64,000 nt of DNA, from NCBI RefSeq assembly GCF_021442025.1, contig NZ_CP090446.1, positions 124,001-188,000 of the forward strand, given 5' to 3'. Shown here piece by piece: positions 35,855 to 47,234 of the stretch (the stretch's first letter is position 1; the number at the start of each line of letters is the position of its first letter). The notes below the pieces were generated by a model. It was not told the DNA's origin, ran no database searches, and saw only the letters and a program-made list of their open reading frames with translations. Both the position numbers and the translations under genes were made by a program. This DNA is from Sphingobacterium sp. SRCM116780. GTDB taxonomy: Bacteria > Bacteroidota > Bacteroidia > Sphingobacteriales > Sphingobacteriaceae.

Positions 35855-38800
35855 ATGTCAACAACTAACACCATAACCAACCGTTACTATCCGGCCTTGT
35901 CGGAAGTAATTACTGTGGATGACCTACCGGAGTTTTTGCACTCCGCGGAGGAAGGCTTGAATGGCTTGCTGGATCGCATCCATTACAAGAATCTACAGTA
36001 TTCTCGGTCACAGCGTGGTGATTCGGCTTACTATAGTCTTGATGTCGTAGCCAAGAACATTGGCTTGGCATTGCCCTTTAGCATGCGCCTGGTGCTCAAT
36101 CCCGATGAGGATGGAGATAGCAGCATTTCCTCATTTCCGGTCTCATTGCAGTACCAATGGGAAATGCTCGCGTATTTAAGGGCTTTCAAGACACAGAAGT
36201 TTGCCTTCACCCCTGAAGCGTTTTTCGATCTCGGACTCCAGATCTTTAAGATCAGCGAGGGCGAAACTGCCGCTCATATCATTAATAATTTTATCGAATC
36301 TGAGGAAGGGATCGATGATAAATTTCAACAATTGGTTGATGCAATCAATCTGGCTTATCCATCTGCTAATTTAGCTTTTCCTGCAGGCGAAGAACCCACG
36401 GCAAATAAATTGGTGGAACTGATCAATGCCAATGTACAGATCAATAAAACAGTTTCGGCAGTATTATTTGCTATTTACATCGGATCCGATGTAAGTGATG
36501 CGAAGGATAAGCTGCAGCAATTTTACCAACAGATTATACCTTCGGGTATCGAGGAGTATATCCGAAGTTTAATTGTTCCTAAGGTACGCGCTACGGTGAC
36601 ACTATCTGCAGGAATTGAATTCCCAAAGAATATCCTGAAACCTGTAGATGCACAAGGGAAAGAACTTCCTGATCCTGACCGAAAAGCGCTTTTCAAATTT
36701 GCAGAGGCGACTTTTTATGCCGATACAGAAGCTGGTATTGGTTCTGAAATCGAACTGGCAGGATCTTTATTGCCTGGACCCTGTATGATAGGGAATACTG
36801 GCTTTATCGTGGAATTCGAAAAAGCAAAACTCGATGTCAGCAAGCAACGTAATATCCCCGAAGCCGATCTTGCAGGTTATGGACCAGATTTTACGGGTTT
36901 GTATATTAAACATGCAGGTATCAAGTATCTGGGTTTCGGAGAAACAGATGGCAACACAAATTCATTAGCGATTGTAGGCGATGACCTGTTCATTGGAACG
37001 GGGGGACTTTCGGGTCGTATTGCCCTGGAATCAGAAGGAGTACTGAAGCGTAAATTCGGCAATTTCACAGTTGAACTTGACCGTTTTGCGGTAGATTTTA
37101 ATAAGGGGAAAGTTAGCCACTCGGATATTGCAGGAACATTGACAATCGAAAGGTTCAAGAAAGATACAGGAACTTTTGTCATTGATATTGACGCACAGAT
37201 TGAGGATGATGGCAACTTTATGGTGACGGCCCAACCACAGTCCGAACCGTTGAAAATTACGCTGGAGAATATTTTGGAAATCAAGATCCGTAGCCTCCAA
37301 TTAGGAAAAGAAGATCGTGGATTCTATGTTGAAGTAGCAGGTTCACTTGACTTTCTTGCAGATATTCCAGGATTGGGTAAAGTGCTTCCAAAAAATATCG
37401 AAGTCCAAAGATTCCGTATTTGGGAAGATGGTGATCTTGAATTTGAAGGTGGAAGTTTCATCATTCCACAGGCTATCACGTTGAAAGTAGGTCCTGTTAA
37501 TATGGAGATCAAAGAGATTTGCTTAGGGTCTTATACCAAGATGCATAATGGAGTAGAACGTCGTTACCGCTATTTCGGTTTTGACGGGATGATTAATACA
37601 GGAAGAGCTGGGGTAAAAGCAACGGGTGATGGAATCAAGTACTATTTTACGGTCGATGATAACGACACAGACAAACCTTTTGACAACTTTACCAGTATCG
37701 ATGGTATTGGCATCGACTTGACTATTCCAGGTAATGTGAGCAAAGAACAGGCTGCCTTTATTTTAAACGGTTACTTAAGTATGAGCAATCCCGATCCAAC
37801 TATTGTTGGATCCAATGCAGGAGTCGAGTATACGGGCGCGGTCACCTTTGCCCTACCTAAACTTAAGTTGGCTGGATCTGCAAAGATGCGCCTGAATCCA
37901 AAAGTACCAGCTTTTATCGTAGATATTGGATTGGAACTTCCAACTCCGATTCCATTAGGACCTACAGGTTTAGGTATCTATGGATTCCGCGGATTGATTG
38001 GTCAGCATTATATGCCTTCTAAAAAGGCAACTACACCGCCATTGAGCGAGGATGCTACTTGGTGGGACTATTACAAAGCAAAGAGTAAGATTACAGGTCT
38101 TGAGGGTATCGAAATCGATAAGTTCGCCAACGAACCTGGATTTTCTGTGGGAGCAGGAGCAAGTATTGCGACAACATTTGATGGTGGCTATACCTTTTCT
38201 TCTAAACTCTTCCTGATGTTGGGCTTACCTGATGTTTTCCTATTACAGGGACAGGCAGCTATTCTTCGTGAACGTATCGGTATAACCAGTGATGTGGATC
38301 CACCATTCAGTGCGATGATCTCCATCGATAACAAATCGGTGATGGCTAGCCTGGGTGTCAATTACCTTTTGCCTGAAAAAGGTGCAGCTGCAGGTGATAT
38401 TTTGACTGTACAAGGTAAAATGGAACTGGCTTTCTTCTTCAACAACGCTTCCGGTTGGTATATCAATCTAGGTAAAGATCAACCCGAATCGGAACGTGTT
38501 CGAGCGAGGATACTGTCGCTTTTCGAAGGTTATAGTTATATGATGCTTTCAGCGAAAGGATTCAAAGTAGGGGCAGGAGCAAAATTTGATTTTAAAAAGA
38601 AATTCGGACCTGTTTCCGTAGGCTTAGGAGCTTATATCGATCTATCGGGATCGATCAGTTTCAAACCGATTCAGTTTGGTGCTCAGGCACAGTTTGGGGG
38701 ATATGCCTATCTGAAAGTATTCTTTGTGAAACTTGGTCTTTCTGTGAATGTCATTTTAGGTATTGATGCGCCAAATCCGTTCCGGATCTATGGTTCATTG

Positions 38801-41800
38801 GAAGTCAAACTCAATTTACCATGGCCAATCAAGGATATCAAATTTAAGTTGGCTGTGGAATGGACATTCAACAAAAATACAACAGCCTTAAACGAACCTA
38901 TTGAAGTTCTGAAGCTACCGAATGAAGCGGAGGGTTATATGCCTGCGGCAGCGATCAATATCCTGTCGGAAGAAAGTTTCCCAATCAATTACCTCAATAA
39001 GGCAATTCCGGGAACGATGGTGAATATCCCTGCTCCTGGTTCGACAGGCTGGCGCCATAATTTCAACACGGAAGAAGAAGCTAAGCTAGTAACGATTCCA
39101 TTGGATAGTTATATCGATATAGACCTGATGAGCCCGGTGAAGCCATATGGAGCCGATCGATTGGGAGGGGCAATGAACCAACTTCCAGATGGATACCTAC
39201 AAATGGTGCCTCCTGAAAAGGGACTCAGTGAGCAGGTACCACACGAATTGCGGATGATGGGATTGGATATCTTCTGTTGGGCGGATAACCAGTGGAAACC
39301 TTACCATGTCTACGATGCGGTAACGGCCATTGTCGAAGCCAATCAAGGGCAAGTGGATCTGCATACGCTTAAAGATGGGTATTGGCAATTCGACGAACCT
39401 AATAAGTATAAAAAAATCCGTTTGCTGTCGCAGAATATGTTTGCCATGACCAAAGACGAAACATCGGCTGTTGTAGATATGGACGCGTTGAATTTTAAAC
39501 GTAAGGATCTGTTTTGTTTTGAAGATGCCATCAAGAAATATCAGGTGGATTGGAAATATACACCAGAAGGTATTATCTATAGCAAAGGACGTGTTTTTGA
39601 GCGTGAAGGATTCAAGTTTACTTTGAATGGTATTTCGGCTGTTGTTGTATCAGATATCACGACCATCCACAACAACTTCCGCTTGCGGGAGAATGGTGGA
39701 AGTTTGGAAATTCTATTACCAGAACCGCTGACTTACTTCCAACTGCGCTTGGCAAAAAGTGAAAATACAGGTACTGTAGCTTTTTATACCCATCGTGAGG
39801 TGCCAACACAATTTGGACATACCGAAGTGGAGGCAATTTTGATACAAACAGCGGATATTCAGGTAACAGAAGAACAACAAGAGCTGGCTTACGAAAATCT
39901 GCAGCAACCGATCCATAAAGTTGTGGTTCAATTAGCACCTAAAAGGGTGCTCGGATTTGAAGGCAATCTACAGATCGGTGGTTATCAGAGACTACCGGAA
40001 TCAGCAGGATTGACTGCGCCACATGCTTATGAAGCTAAAAAAACACTGGCAGATGTCGTGCTCTTCAATCGTGCACTTGCTGCACAAGAACTGTTGACTC
40101 CAGATTTGGAGACACTTTCAGGTGCTGTGGGCAATTGGAACGGATTCGATCGTCTTGATCATGTGGGGACTAATGATGCAATCATCATGAATACGCCAAT
40201 CTTGCTGGATACCCTTTGGTTGAAGGCTGCACAGAATGAGTTGATGGAACTGTCTAAGAACCATACCTATATCGCCAATGCAGATAGCTTGCAGGTAATG
40301 GCATCACCATCGTTAAAAGTGGAAGAAGGAGATTTCTCAATCGCTTTAACCATGATGTTCAGCGCACTGGAAACAGGTGTTAGTACACTACTTTCCAAGG
40401 TCTACGTACATCCGGAGAATGGGGATAAAAAAGGATTCTCTGTTCACTTGGTTCGTCGAGAACGAATGGTGGCTAATCATGACTATCGTAACGATCAGGT
40501 ATTACCAGGTTACGACGTCGTATTTACAAGTTACAACGATCAGACAGCCAGCAGTATCACGGCTCATGCCGATATGCTGATGGATTGTAGCAACGGTTTC
40601 ATTCCGACTTCACAATATGCGCAGATCGCAGTGACAGTATCTCGTGCTTCCAATACCATCCATATTTATGTGGATAAGGTGCTGAAAGCAAGTGCGCCAA
40701 TTCCAAGTCAGCTCAATCTGGATCCACCGCGTGATTATGCGACGGATATCTTCGAAATGATCTATATGACCGAGTCTGTACACCGACGTGTGGAAGAAAG
40801 CGAAATGACCAGAGAAGGTTTCATTGAAGAGAATGAAAAGATCAATGCCAACCTCAACCAAACAATTCAACCTGTTTGGAGACCGGATACGATTTATGCT
40901 GTTGTCGTGAAGACTAAGGATGTGGTCAACAAGAATGAGGCAGGTGCTGTTCAACAGAATTTTATCTACGGATTTAAGACTGCAGGACCAGTTGGTCACT
41001 TCCACGAACAAAGTGCCGTGTACCAGCAGTTGGCGAGCCAAGATCAGGCAGCTTCATTCAAGCTAGCCAGTCTGAAACATTACATCGATTATGAGCGCTC
41101 TTTCCCGGATGCTTTGGGACGTCAAGATCGCAGTAAGCCTTTGTTCTACGACGAAGCCAAAGTCGGACTGCTCTTTACTAAGCCTTACTTGAATGCGATG
41201 TATGGTAACTGGGATGGTTACCAAGGTCGACCAGCAGTTCAAAGTCGACTGGATATGAAGTTGATCGATCCGTATGGAGCAGCATTCTCACCAGAATTGG
41301 TATGGGAAGAATTGCCAGAGGAATCCATTGATGACAGCAATTTCAGAAGTCTTCCTGCCGATCAGCAGCGGATCTATTTATTGAACCGCTCTGCTTTTGA
41401 GGATGCTTGTAATCCGAGTGATATTGTCATTACGAAGAAGAAGAAGAAAGGGGAGTACCGCTTTCCGACATTATTGCCAAACCGATTGTATACTGCGCTA
41501 TTCGAATCAATCTATCAGCCGGAAGGCCAGGCAGAGAAGAAAGCTGAAGTACATCGTTTCGGGATCATGACCTCGCGTTATGCCAACTTCAATGAGCAAG
41601 TGAACAGCCAGCATGCCATCTATCCAATTGTAGTGGAAATGGATACACAACAGCTCGAAGGACTGTTGCTGGATATCTGGAACAATACCTATGCAGGTAA
41701 TGATGCAAATATTTTGCGGTACACAGATCCATATGAACGTATGATCTATGGTGGATTACAGTTGCAGAATTTGCAAAGCTACGACCATACGGTGGTACAA

Positions 41801-42145
41801 CCGATCATCCAGGTAGATCCAATCACGAAAAACAGGAAGATCATTGCCGTACTCGTTCGCAATCCGGAACCGTTCAACCATCCGAATTTACCAAAAGAAA
41901 CATTGGTGGATACGATCCAATTGGGAAGCCTGAATGCAAGTCTGGAATTCCAGGCAGATACAGCAATCCAGGCGATCCACTCGACCAATCTGTCGTCGGT
42001 CTTATTGAGCAATGCACAATTGTCAATAGCAGCAGGTTATCATCACCTCAGCTTTAAGTATAAGCAATTCAATGGTCAAGATTACCAGACCGATGTGGAT
42101 GCTGTGATCTTACCGATGCATCTGTCAACGGATGGCACGGCTTAA
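35855..42145 (+). CDS. giant beta-rich structural protein (2096 residues)
   Basis: The largest protein of the window; no signal peptide or C-terminal secretion domain. Residues ~1-240 are helical. About 245-1010 form a long series of amphipathic strands with many Gly and paired hydrophobics (for example GLGIYGFRGLIGQHYM near 705 and GFKVGAGAKFDFKKKFG near 905), as in extended beta-groove or shaft proteins; it loosely recalls proteins annotated as DUF6603. About 1480-1630 looks like a LamG/concanavalin-type lectin domain (DFSIALTMMFSALE ... IHIYVDKVLKAS). The end is mixed. It could be the shaft or shell of a protein particle. These are visual assignments. Confidence 0.72.
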   Translation: MSTTNTITNRYYPALSEVITVDDLPEFLHSAEEGLNGLLDRIHYKNLQYSRSQRGDSAYYSLDVVAKNIGLALPFSMRLVLNPDEDGDSSISSFPVSLQYQWEMLAYLRAFKTQKFAFTPEAFFDLGLQIFKISEGETAAHIINNFIESEEGIDDKFQQLVDAINLAYPSANLAFPAGEEPTANKLVELINANVQINKTVSAVLFAIYIGSDVSDAKDKLQQFYQQIIPSGIEEYIRSLIVPKVRATVTLSAGIEFPKNILKPVDAQGKELPDPDRKALFKFAEATFYADTEAGIGSEIELAGSLLPGPCMIGNTGFIVEFEKAKLDVSKQRNIPEADLAGYGPDFTGLYIKHAGIKYLGFGETDGNTNSLAIVGDDLFIGTGGLSGRIALESEGVLKRKFGNFTVELDRFAVDFNKGKVSHSDIAGTLTIERFKKDTGTFVIDIDAQIEDDGNFMVTAQPQSEPLKITLENILEIKIRSLQLGKEDRGFYVEVAGSLDFLADIPGLGKVLPKNIEVQRFRIWEDGDLEFEGGSFIIPQAITLKVGPVNMEIKEICLGSYTKMHNGVERRYRYFGFDGMINTGRAGVKATGDGIKYYFTVDDNDTDKPFDNFTSIDGIGIDLTIPGNVSKEQAAFILNGYLSMSNPDPTIVGSNAGVEYTGAVTFALPKLKLAGSAKMRLNPKVPAFIVDIGLELPTPIPLGPTGLGIYGFRGLIGQHYMPSKKATTPPLSEDATWWDYYKAKSKITGLEGIEIDKFANEPGFSVGAGASIATTFDGGYTFSSKLFLMLGLPDVFLLQGQAAILRERIGITSDVDPPFSAMISIDNKSVMASLGVNYLLPEKGAAAGDILTVQGKMELAFFFNNASGWYINLGKDQPESERVRARILSLFEGYSYMMLSAKGFKVGAGAKFDFKKKFGPVSVGLGAYIDLSGSISFKPIQFGAQAQFGGYAYLKVFFVKLGLSVNVILGIDAPNPFRIYGSLEVKLNLPWPIKDIKFKLAVEWTFNKNTTALNEPIEVLKLPNEAEGYMPAAAINILSEESFPINYLNKAIPGTMVNIPAPGSTGWRHNFNTEEEAKLVTIPLDSYIDIDLMSPVKPYGADRLGGAMNQLPDGYLQMVPPEKGLSEQVPHELRMMGLDIFCWADNQWKPYHVYDAVTAIVEANQGQVDLHTLKDGYWQFDEPNKYKKIRLLSQNMFAMTKDETSAVVDMDALNFKRKDLFCFEDAIKKYQVDWKYTPEGIIYSKGRVFEREGFKFTLNGISAVVVSDITTIHNNFRLRENGGSLEILLPEPLTYFQLRLAKSENTGTVAFYTHREVPTQFGHTEVEAILIQTADIQVTEEQQELAYENLQQPIHKVVVQLAPKRVLGFEGNLQIGGYQRLPESAGLTAPHAYEAKKTLADVVLFNRALAAQELLTPDLETLSGAVGNWNGFDRLDHVGTNDAIIMNTPILLDTLWLKAAQNELMELSKNHTYIANADSLQVMASPSLKVEEGDFSIALTMMFSALETGVSTLLSKVYVHPENGDKKGFSVHLVRRERMVANHDYRNDQVLPGYDVVFTSYNDQTASSITAHADMLMDCSNGFIPTSQYAQIAVTVSRASNTIHIYVDKVLKASAPIPSQLNLDPPRDYATDIFEMIYMTESVHRRVEESEMTREGFIEENEKINANLNQTIQPVWRPDTIYAVVVKTKDVVNKNEAGAVQQNFIYGFKTAGPVGHFHEQSAVYQQLASQDQAASFKLASLKHYIDYERSFPDALGRQDRSKPLFYDEAKVGLLFTKPYLNAMYGNWDGYQGRPAVQSRLDMKLIDPYGAAFSPELVWEELPEESIDDSNFRSLPADQQRIYLLNRSAFEDACNPSDIVITKKKKKGEYRFPTLLPNRLYTALFESIYQPEGQAEKKAEVHRFGIMTSRYANFNEQVNSQHAIYPIVVEMDTQQLEGLLLDIWNNTYAGNDANILRYTDPYERMIYGGLQLQNLQSYDHTVVQPIIQVDPITKNRKIIAVLVRNPEPFNHPNLPKETLVDTIQLGSLNASLEFQADTAIQAIHSTNLSSVLLSNAQLSIAAGYHHLSFKYKQFNGQDYQTDVDAVILPMHLSTDGTA

Positions 42146-42193
42146 CGAAAAGTATTAAAGAATAATTCATCAATCATTTAGATAGATAAAAAA

Positions 42194-45100
42194 ATGACTA
42201 AAGTAATAAATTATCACGCCTATCATGCAGCGTATGGAAACATTGCCAACTGCCTAGATAGCATTTACCAGCTCGAAAGAGCTGGTAAATTTGAAATGCA
42301 TCCAGCTCTATTGCAGCAGTTTCGCCTATTGGAAAGCGATGTACTCAAAAAACTGTATACACATGCGATTTACCTGTATGCCGAACTGGCCAAAGTTGCT
42401 CCTGAATCCTCACCATTACCAGACGAGTATTTCCATGGCGATTTTGATGAGGAGGATTTTCTGTTCGACGATTTCTATGCAGGCTACCTCGATTTTGATA
42501 GTACCTCTTACAACGTGATCTTTCGAACAATCTTACTTATCCTGAACGAGATCAAACAACGCGGATATACCTTAAATGAGGAACAACTCCGTCTGTTGGA
42601 TGCTGACCTGGTGGTTTTTCTGTCCGTTTTTTGGAAAATACAGGCAGCCATCAAAAAATTAGGTATACAAGTTTGTATGGATTTAGAAGCGAACGCTTTC
42701 CACAATTCGGATGGTGTGATGGTACAGGCTGCAGGTTCTGATGGACAACAAGGAGTAGTGCAGGGAGTACATCTGCGTTGGAGTTTCTCAGATGAACTGG
42801 GACACAATCATTTGCCTAAAGGCGACTATTTCAATGGAAAGTCTGTGACGTTGAATGGATACAATCAAACAGACGATTTTGTACACATTTATCGTACCCC
42901 TTATAGCCAGGAAAATAAGCTGTTTGTTGATTTTTTAATACACAGACCTGTTATCCTTGCAGCAGATAGAACATGGATTTATACCATCAATGAAACCCAA
43001 GGAACGCAGCTCCGTACCAGCCATGTGCGGATTGTATTTGAAGATCAAGAAGCCTACGATCAGTTGCTGGGTCCCTTTGATCCTTCGGAAGATCCACAAG
43101 GTTTCATCAATCAGTATGACGGTGTATTGTCTATTGATGTTCACGGTAAATCTTATTTTCAGATCGGATTGAGTTTATCCAATGGCACAGATGCAGGTCA
43201 ACACGTCAAGCTGGAAGGGATATCGGGGCTAGTACCCAATAATTCTATGGATGCGGATGATCATACGGCATATGCGACCGAAATACTCGCTGCTGAACAC
43301 AGCCGTATGGTGACTTTTATGGCTGACAATCTTAAATATGTACGGGTCAAAAAAGCGCAGGAATTGTTCTTGAAAGGCGTGCAGATCGAAACTTACGAAG
43401 GCTTATTGGTCAACAAACAAGCAGCGGACTGGATGGAAGTAGGCAATGGATTTGGTCTGTCATTGAATGATGCGGTGGTGTTGGATCGTTTGGAAAATGC
43501 AAGCAAACGGATTGATAACCTCTGGCCACATTTTAATGAGGGCACCAAACTACGTGCAGCTAATTATGTAGATAAATGGCAGAGTGGCGATGCTGACGAT
43601 CCAGCACTTAAGGATTTGGTCAGGAAGTACCTCACATTGTCCGAAACTGATTTTCGTGCCATAGAGGAATTGGAACGCGATGCATCAGTGGCTGAAATGG
43701 AAACCATTCGTATCAGTAATTTGGATGTGATCAATTTGATCGCGTTAGATTATCACTTTGCTCGTATGTTGGGATTGGGACATATCGATCAGGATGCCGC
43801 GACAGATTCAGGTGAAAAATATGTATATCAGTTGCGGTACAGTAACCGTAGCTCATTGGTGTCAACAGAAGAAACGGTGTATCAATATACCAGTATTCCG
43901 ACCTCGATCCACGATGAGCGTTTGCCCGAAAAACCTGCCATACGTCCCGTGAGCTACACGTTTCCCAATAACATGGGTACGTTGAACAATATGTTGGATG
44001 CAAAAGGTTACAACAAGACTGCACGTATGCGTGTCATCAATATCGGTCGTGAAAAATACCACTCGGAAGAAAAAGAATTACAGTTCTTTGATGATCTGAC
44101 AACGGAGATGAATCATAACGAATCCTTACAGAGTAAAGCTGTTTATTATGGCGTAGAATACCGTAATGGAAGCGATTCGAGTTATGTGAAACCTGAGATT
44201 ACACATGCGATGGAAATCGGAGGGAAGATATACTATGATTATGATCCAGCATATCCTGAAGGTGTAATGGAAACGGTGCCTGTGATTGACAACGATGAAA
44301 GTCTATACACACACTTTGTGACGGAAAATGGGGAGCATGTCTATGCGATCTATGGGATCAACTGGTTTGGCCGTGCATCGGTTATCAGTGACGAAGTATC
44401 TTCTGACGAAACTGTATTTCCTGCGATAAATAAGTTGCAGGCACCTGGCAATGTTACTGTACAATACCTACAGGAAGAAGATCCGATTATCTTCACCACA
44501 CAGACGGAGCAAAACTGGTTGACAGGCCGTAAACAAGCTTTTCCGAACCAAGATACAGGTATGACCCGTGTTACCTTTGACTGGCTTGATATGATGGATA
44601 TTTCAGATCTTTCGAGCCATAGTCCAGAACGATTGGCAGAGGTTGTCCGTGCAGATCAAGTCGAAGGTTTATTCCTGGATCGAATGCCGCTACAATTGGT
44701 TGGTAAACTCTTATCCGTAGAGGAAATTGTAGGGGAAAGCGAATTAGTTCGATTGAAGACAGGACCCCACATTTTGATTGATGGTAGTCAGTTGGCACCG
44801 ATCATTCCGGAGACAGATCACTTTCGTTTTCAGGATAGTGTGCTGACGACTTCTGATGGAAACTTTAGAGTCAAAGCTGTGGAAGCAGGACAATCAGGTG
44901 TCGATATTATCCTGTACAAGCGAAGAGTAGGAAACATCGTTTCGGATGAGGATGAAGTTCCAAGTTACGGTATTGCAACACGTTGGCAGTTACCAAAGAG
45001 TGGTGATAAATTCACAACGATTGAAAACTTAGGGCAGCACGCCAATTGGTCTCCCATCCAAGCAGCTATTCCATTGGTTGACTTTGCCGATGTAAATCAA

Positions 45101-47203
45101 CCTACGATTGAAACTCGTGTCGATATCGAAGGAAATAAGACGCATTTATGGGTTGGTGGTATTACCGATGAAGCAACAGTAACACCTTTATTTGGAGCAC
45201 ATTTGCAAGCCAACGAACAGTTACCTGGCTATTATGAAGTACGCTTGCCGAATTATGTTTTGCCAGCGCATCCGCAGACTAATATTCCTTATCTAGCGGA
45301 TCAACCCAATAGGAATGCACCAAATACGGTCAATCCTGCCCATGTAGAGTGGTATAAAGGAATTATCCGTATGCCATTAGCAGATCTTAGTGGTGAAAGT
45401 ATCAAGGAGTTGCAAGTTGTCCGAATCGAGTCCTTAAATCCATTGTTGCTTTATGTGGCCGATCCAACTTATGTCGAAAAACCGATCCAAGTACCAGCAA
45501 CAGTAACAGAATTGGTTACAGTCAATTTCCATCCTGGATATCGGGCATACTTTTTCAATGAACCGCTTTCAGGTCAGTTGAATAAGACGCATATTGAGCC
45601 TACTGCTGGAGAAAATGATCGCAAGACGCTGTTGACGTTATACAGTAAGGATCGTATTCAAGAAGGTTTTACTTCTGGTATTGCTACGCCTACGGTATTA
45701 TTTGCCTTGCGTCATGATGAACCACAGGATATCGAGCAACCAGTAGCCTTAGGTGAAGGGAATGAAACAATGGGAAGAAGAGCCTTTGCAGGACGAGCTG
45801 TCGATGGACCATTGGAAGTGAAAAAAGTACGTCCTGATTCGACAAAAAGTGCGGCGTTTACATTTGACATCACAGTCGGTTCAGATGCGAACGGTAGTTT
45901 ACGTAATCCTTTTGGATATGTCTTTTATCGGACAGATCAACAGGAAATCTTGGAAGCGTTGTACAAACCGGAGACGATTGTGGCTATTCAGCAGCAACTG
46001 TCTGGCTTGACTGAAGACCCATATTATTACCAGCGTTTTTACGAATTGGCCAATCAGGTCTTTGATGCAGCAAATCCAACGCAATACAACGTGTTTGAGG
46101 CACAACCTCAGGCATATGGATTCCCTATACCTGATCAAACAGGATTGGATCTTGCGACCGATGCTTTGGAGATCAAAAAGCTGAAATACATAGGAGCCAT
46201 TCAGTCGGCATTAATGCCGATTACGGAACAGCCTGTAATCTTTACTTATGTCAAAGAAGGACAGGTAACTGAAAATGCCATTCCAGCCATTCGGGATATC
46301 GATGGAAAACTCATGGATCCAAATGATTCGAAGTTTAATCCTTTCCCGATGGTACGGAAGTTTCAAGATGCACAATTGCCCAACAGCTGGTTCTTGCGAT
46401 TTACAGATTATAATTTAAATGGTAATTCAAATAATCTCTATTTCTATGCTGCTGTGGAAGTCAATGCCAAACTGCAACCAGGTAATTTGAGTCCATTTGC
46501 GGGACCTGTGACTGTGCTATCGACTGTAGCAAGTGAAGCTCCGAAGATCAAGAGCTATGTGTTGCAAAGTAATGAAAATATGGAGTGGTTATCACCTTTG
46601 GTAAGTTTTACACTAGATGCATTTTTGAAAGAAGATCAGGTGACGAAAATCCGTTTGTATCGATTTGCTTCGATGGAACAAGCTAGAAGTCTTTCAGGCA
46701 GCGAAGCGACAATTGATGCGATAATCGATAACCCAGCCGACCTGACGCATACGTTGATCGATACGTTTTCGGATAAGAGCGAATTTCCGTATGGCAGTAC
46801 TTATTACTACCGCTTTGTAGGTGTACGTACCCTAGTGAATGAAGGTGGAGCATTGGAAGAAGTGCTTACTGCGCCATCGGAAATTATCGAGATGCTGATT
46901 CCGGATACACGGAAGACAGCAGGGGCGGTATTGACCTATATGGAGAATCCTTCACAGTTGACTTGGGAACCAATTGGTAAAGATTATGCTTACTACCTGT
47001 TCCAGATGAATAACAATGGAAACTGGGTTAAGGTTGCAGAACAGCATGCTCCTGATACCAATCAGACGATGCATTATGCAATAAATACAACCGAATATCC
47101 AAGACTGGATGCGGATGGCGATGCGTTGTACTATCGCTTTAAACTAAGTGTGACCAATACCTTGGGTGAGTATAGCCTACAAGAAAGTGAATTAACAATA
47201 TAA
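42194..47203 (+). CDS. giant multidomain protein with Fn3-like segments (1669 residues)
   Basis: No signal peptide. Residues ~1-170 are helical. Then comes VQGVHLRWSFSDELG (about 189-203), a pattern I associate with large beta-sandwich proteins in environmental bacteria. The middle is a long run of beta domains. The last ~280 residues look like two fibronectin-type domains (KIRLYRFASMEQ and YYLFQMNNNGNWVKV mark their strands). It lies 48 bases after the 2096-residue gene and is certainly co-transcribed. Probably a structural partner of that protein. No enzyme motif was seen. Confidence 0.7.
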   Translation: MTKVINYHAYHAAYGNIANCLDSIYQLERAGKFEMHPALLQQFRLLESDVLKKLYTHAIYLYAELAKVAPESSPLPDEYFHGDFDEEDFLFDDFYAGYLDFDSTSYNVIFRTILLILNEIKQRGYTLNEEQLRLLDADLVVFLSVFWKIQAAIKKLGIQVCMDLEANAFHNSDGVMVQAAGSDGQQGVVQGVHLRWSFSDELGHNHLPKGDYFNGKSVTLNGYNQTDDFVHIYRTPYSQENKLFVDFLIHRPVILAADRTWIYTINETQGTQLRTSHVRIVFEDQEAYDQLLGPFDPSEDPQGFINQYDGVLSIDVHGKSYFQIGLSLSNGTDAGQHVKLEGISGLVPNNSMDADDHTAYATEILAAEHSRMVTFMADNLKYVRVKKAQELFLKGVQIETYEGLLVNKQAADWMEVGNGFGLSLNDAVVLDRLENASKRIDNLWPHFNEGTKLRAANYVDKWQSGDADDPALKDLVRKYLTLSETDFRAIEELERDASVAEMETIRISNLDVINLIALDYHFARMLGLGHIDQDAATDSGEKYVYQLRYSNRSSLVSTEETVYQYTSIPTSIHDERLPEKPAIRPVSYTFPNNMGTLNNMLDAKGYNKTARMRVINIGREKYHSEEKELQFFDDLTTEMNHNESLQSKAVYYGVEYRNGSDSSYVKPEITHAMEIGGKIYYDYDPAYPEGVMETVPVIDNDESLYTHFVTENGEHVYAIYGINWFGRASVISDEVSSDETVFPAINKLQAPGNVTVQYLQEEDPIIFTTQTEQNWLTGRKQAFPNQDTGMTRVTFDWLDMMDISDLSSHSPERLAEVVRADQVEGLFLDRMPLQLVGKLLSVEEIVGESELVRLKTGPHILIDGSQLAPIIPETDHFRFQDSVLTTSDGNFRVKAVEAGQSGVDIILYKRRVGNIVSDEDEVPSYGIATRWQLPKSGDKFTTIENLGQHANWSPIQAAIPLVDFADVNQPTIETRVDIEGNKTHLWVGGITDEATVTPLFGAHLQANEQLPGYYEVRLPNYVLPAHPQTNIPYLADQPNRNAPNTVNPAHVEWYKGIIRMPLADLSGESIKELQVVRIESLNPLLLYVADPTYVEKPIQVPATVTELVTVNFHPGYRAYFFNEPLSGQLNKTHIEPTAGENDRKTLLTLYSKDRIQEGFTSGIATPTVLFALRHDEPQDIEQPVALGEGNETMGRRAFAGRAVDGPLEVKKVRPDSTKSAAFTFDITVGSDANGSLRNPFGYVFYRTDQQEILEALYKPETIVAIQQQLSGLTEDPYYYQRFYELANQVFDAANPTQYNVFEAQPQAYGFPIPDQTGLDLATDALEIKKLKYIGAIQSALMPITEQPVIFTYVKEGQVTENAIPAIRDIDGKLMDPNDSKFNPFPMVRKFQDAQLPNSWFLRFTDYNLNGNSNNLYFYAAVEVNAKLQPGNLSPFAGPVTVLSTVASEAPKIKSYVLQSNENMEWLSPLVSFTLDAFLKEDQVTKIRLYRFASMEQARSLSGSEATIDAIIDNPADLTHTLIDTFSDKSEFPYGSTYYYRFVGVRTLVNEGGALEEVLTAPSEIIEMLIPDTRKTAGAVLTYMENPSQLTWEPIGKDYAYYLFQMNNNGNWVKVAEQHAPDTNQTMHYAINTTEYPRLDADGDALYYRFKLSVTNTLGEYSLQESELTI

Positions 47204-47234
47204 ATAAGTTTAACAAAAATTAAAAAATACAATT

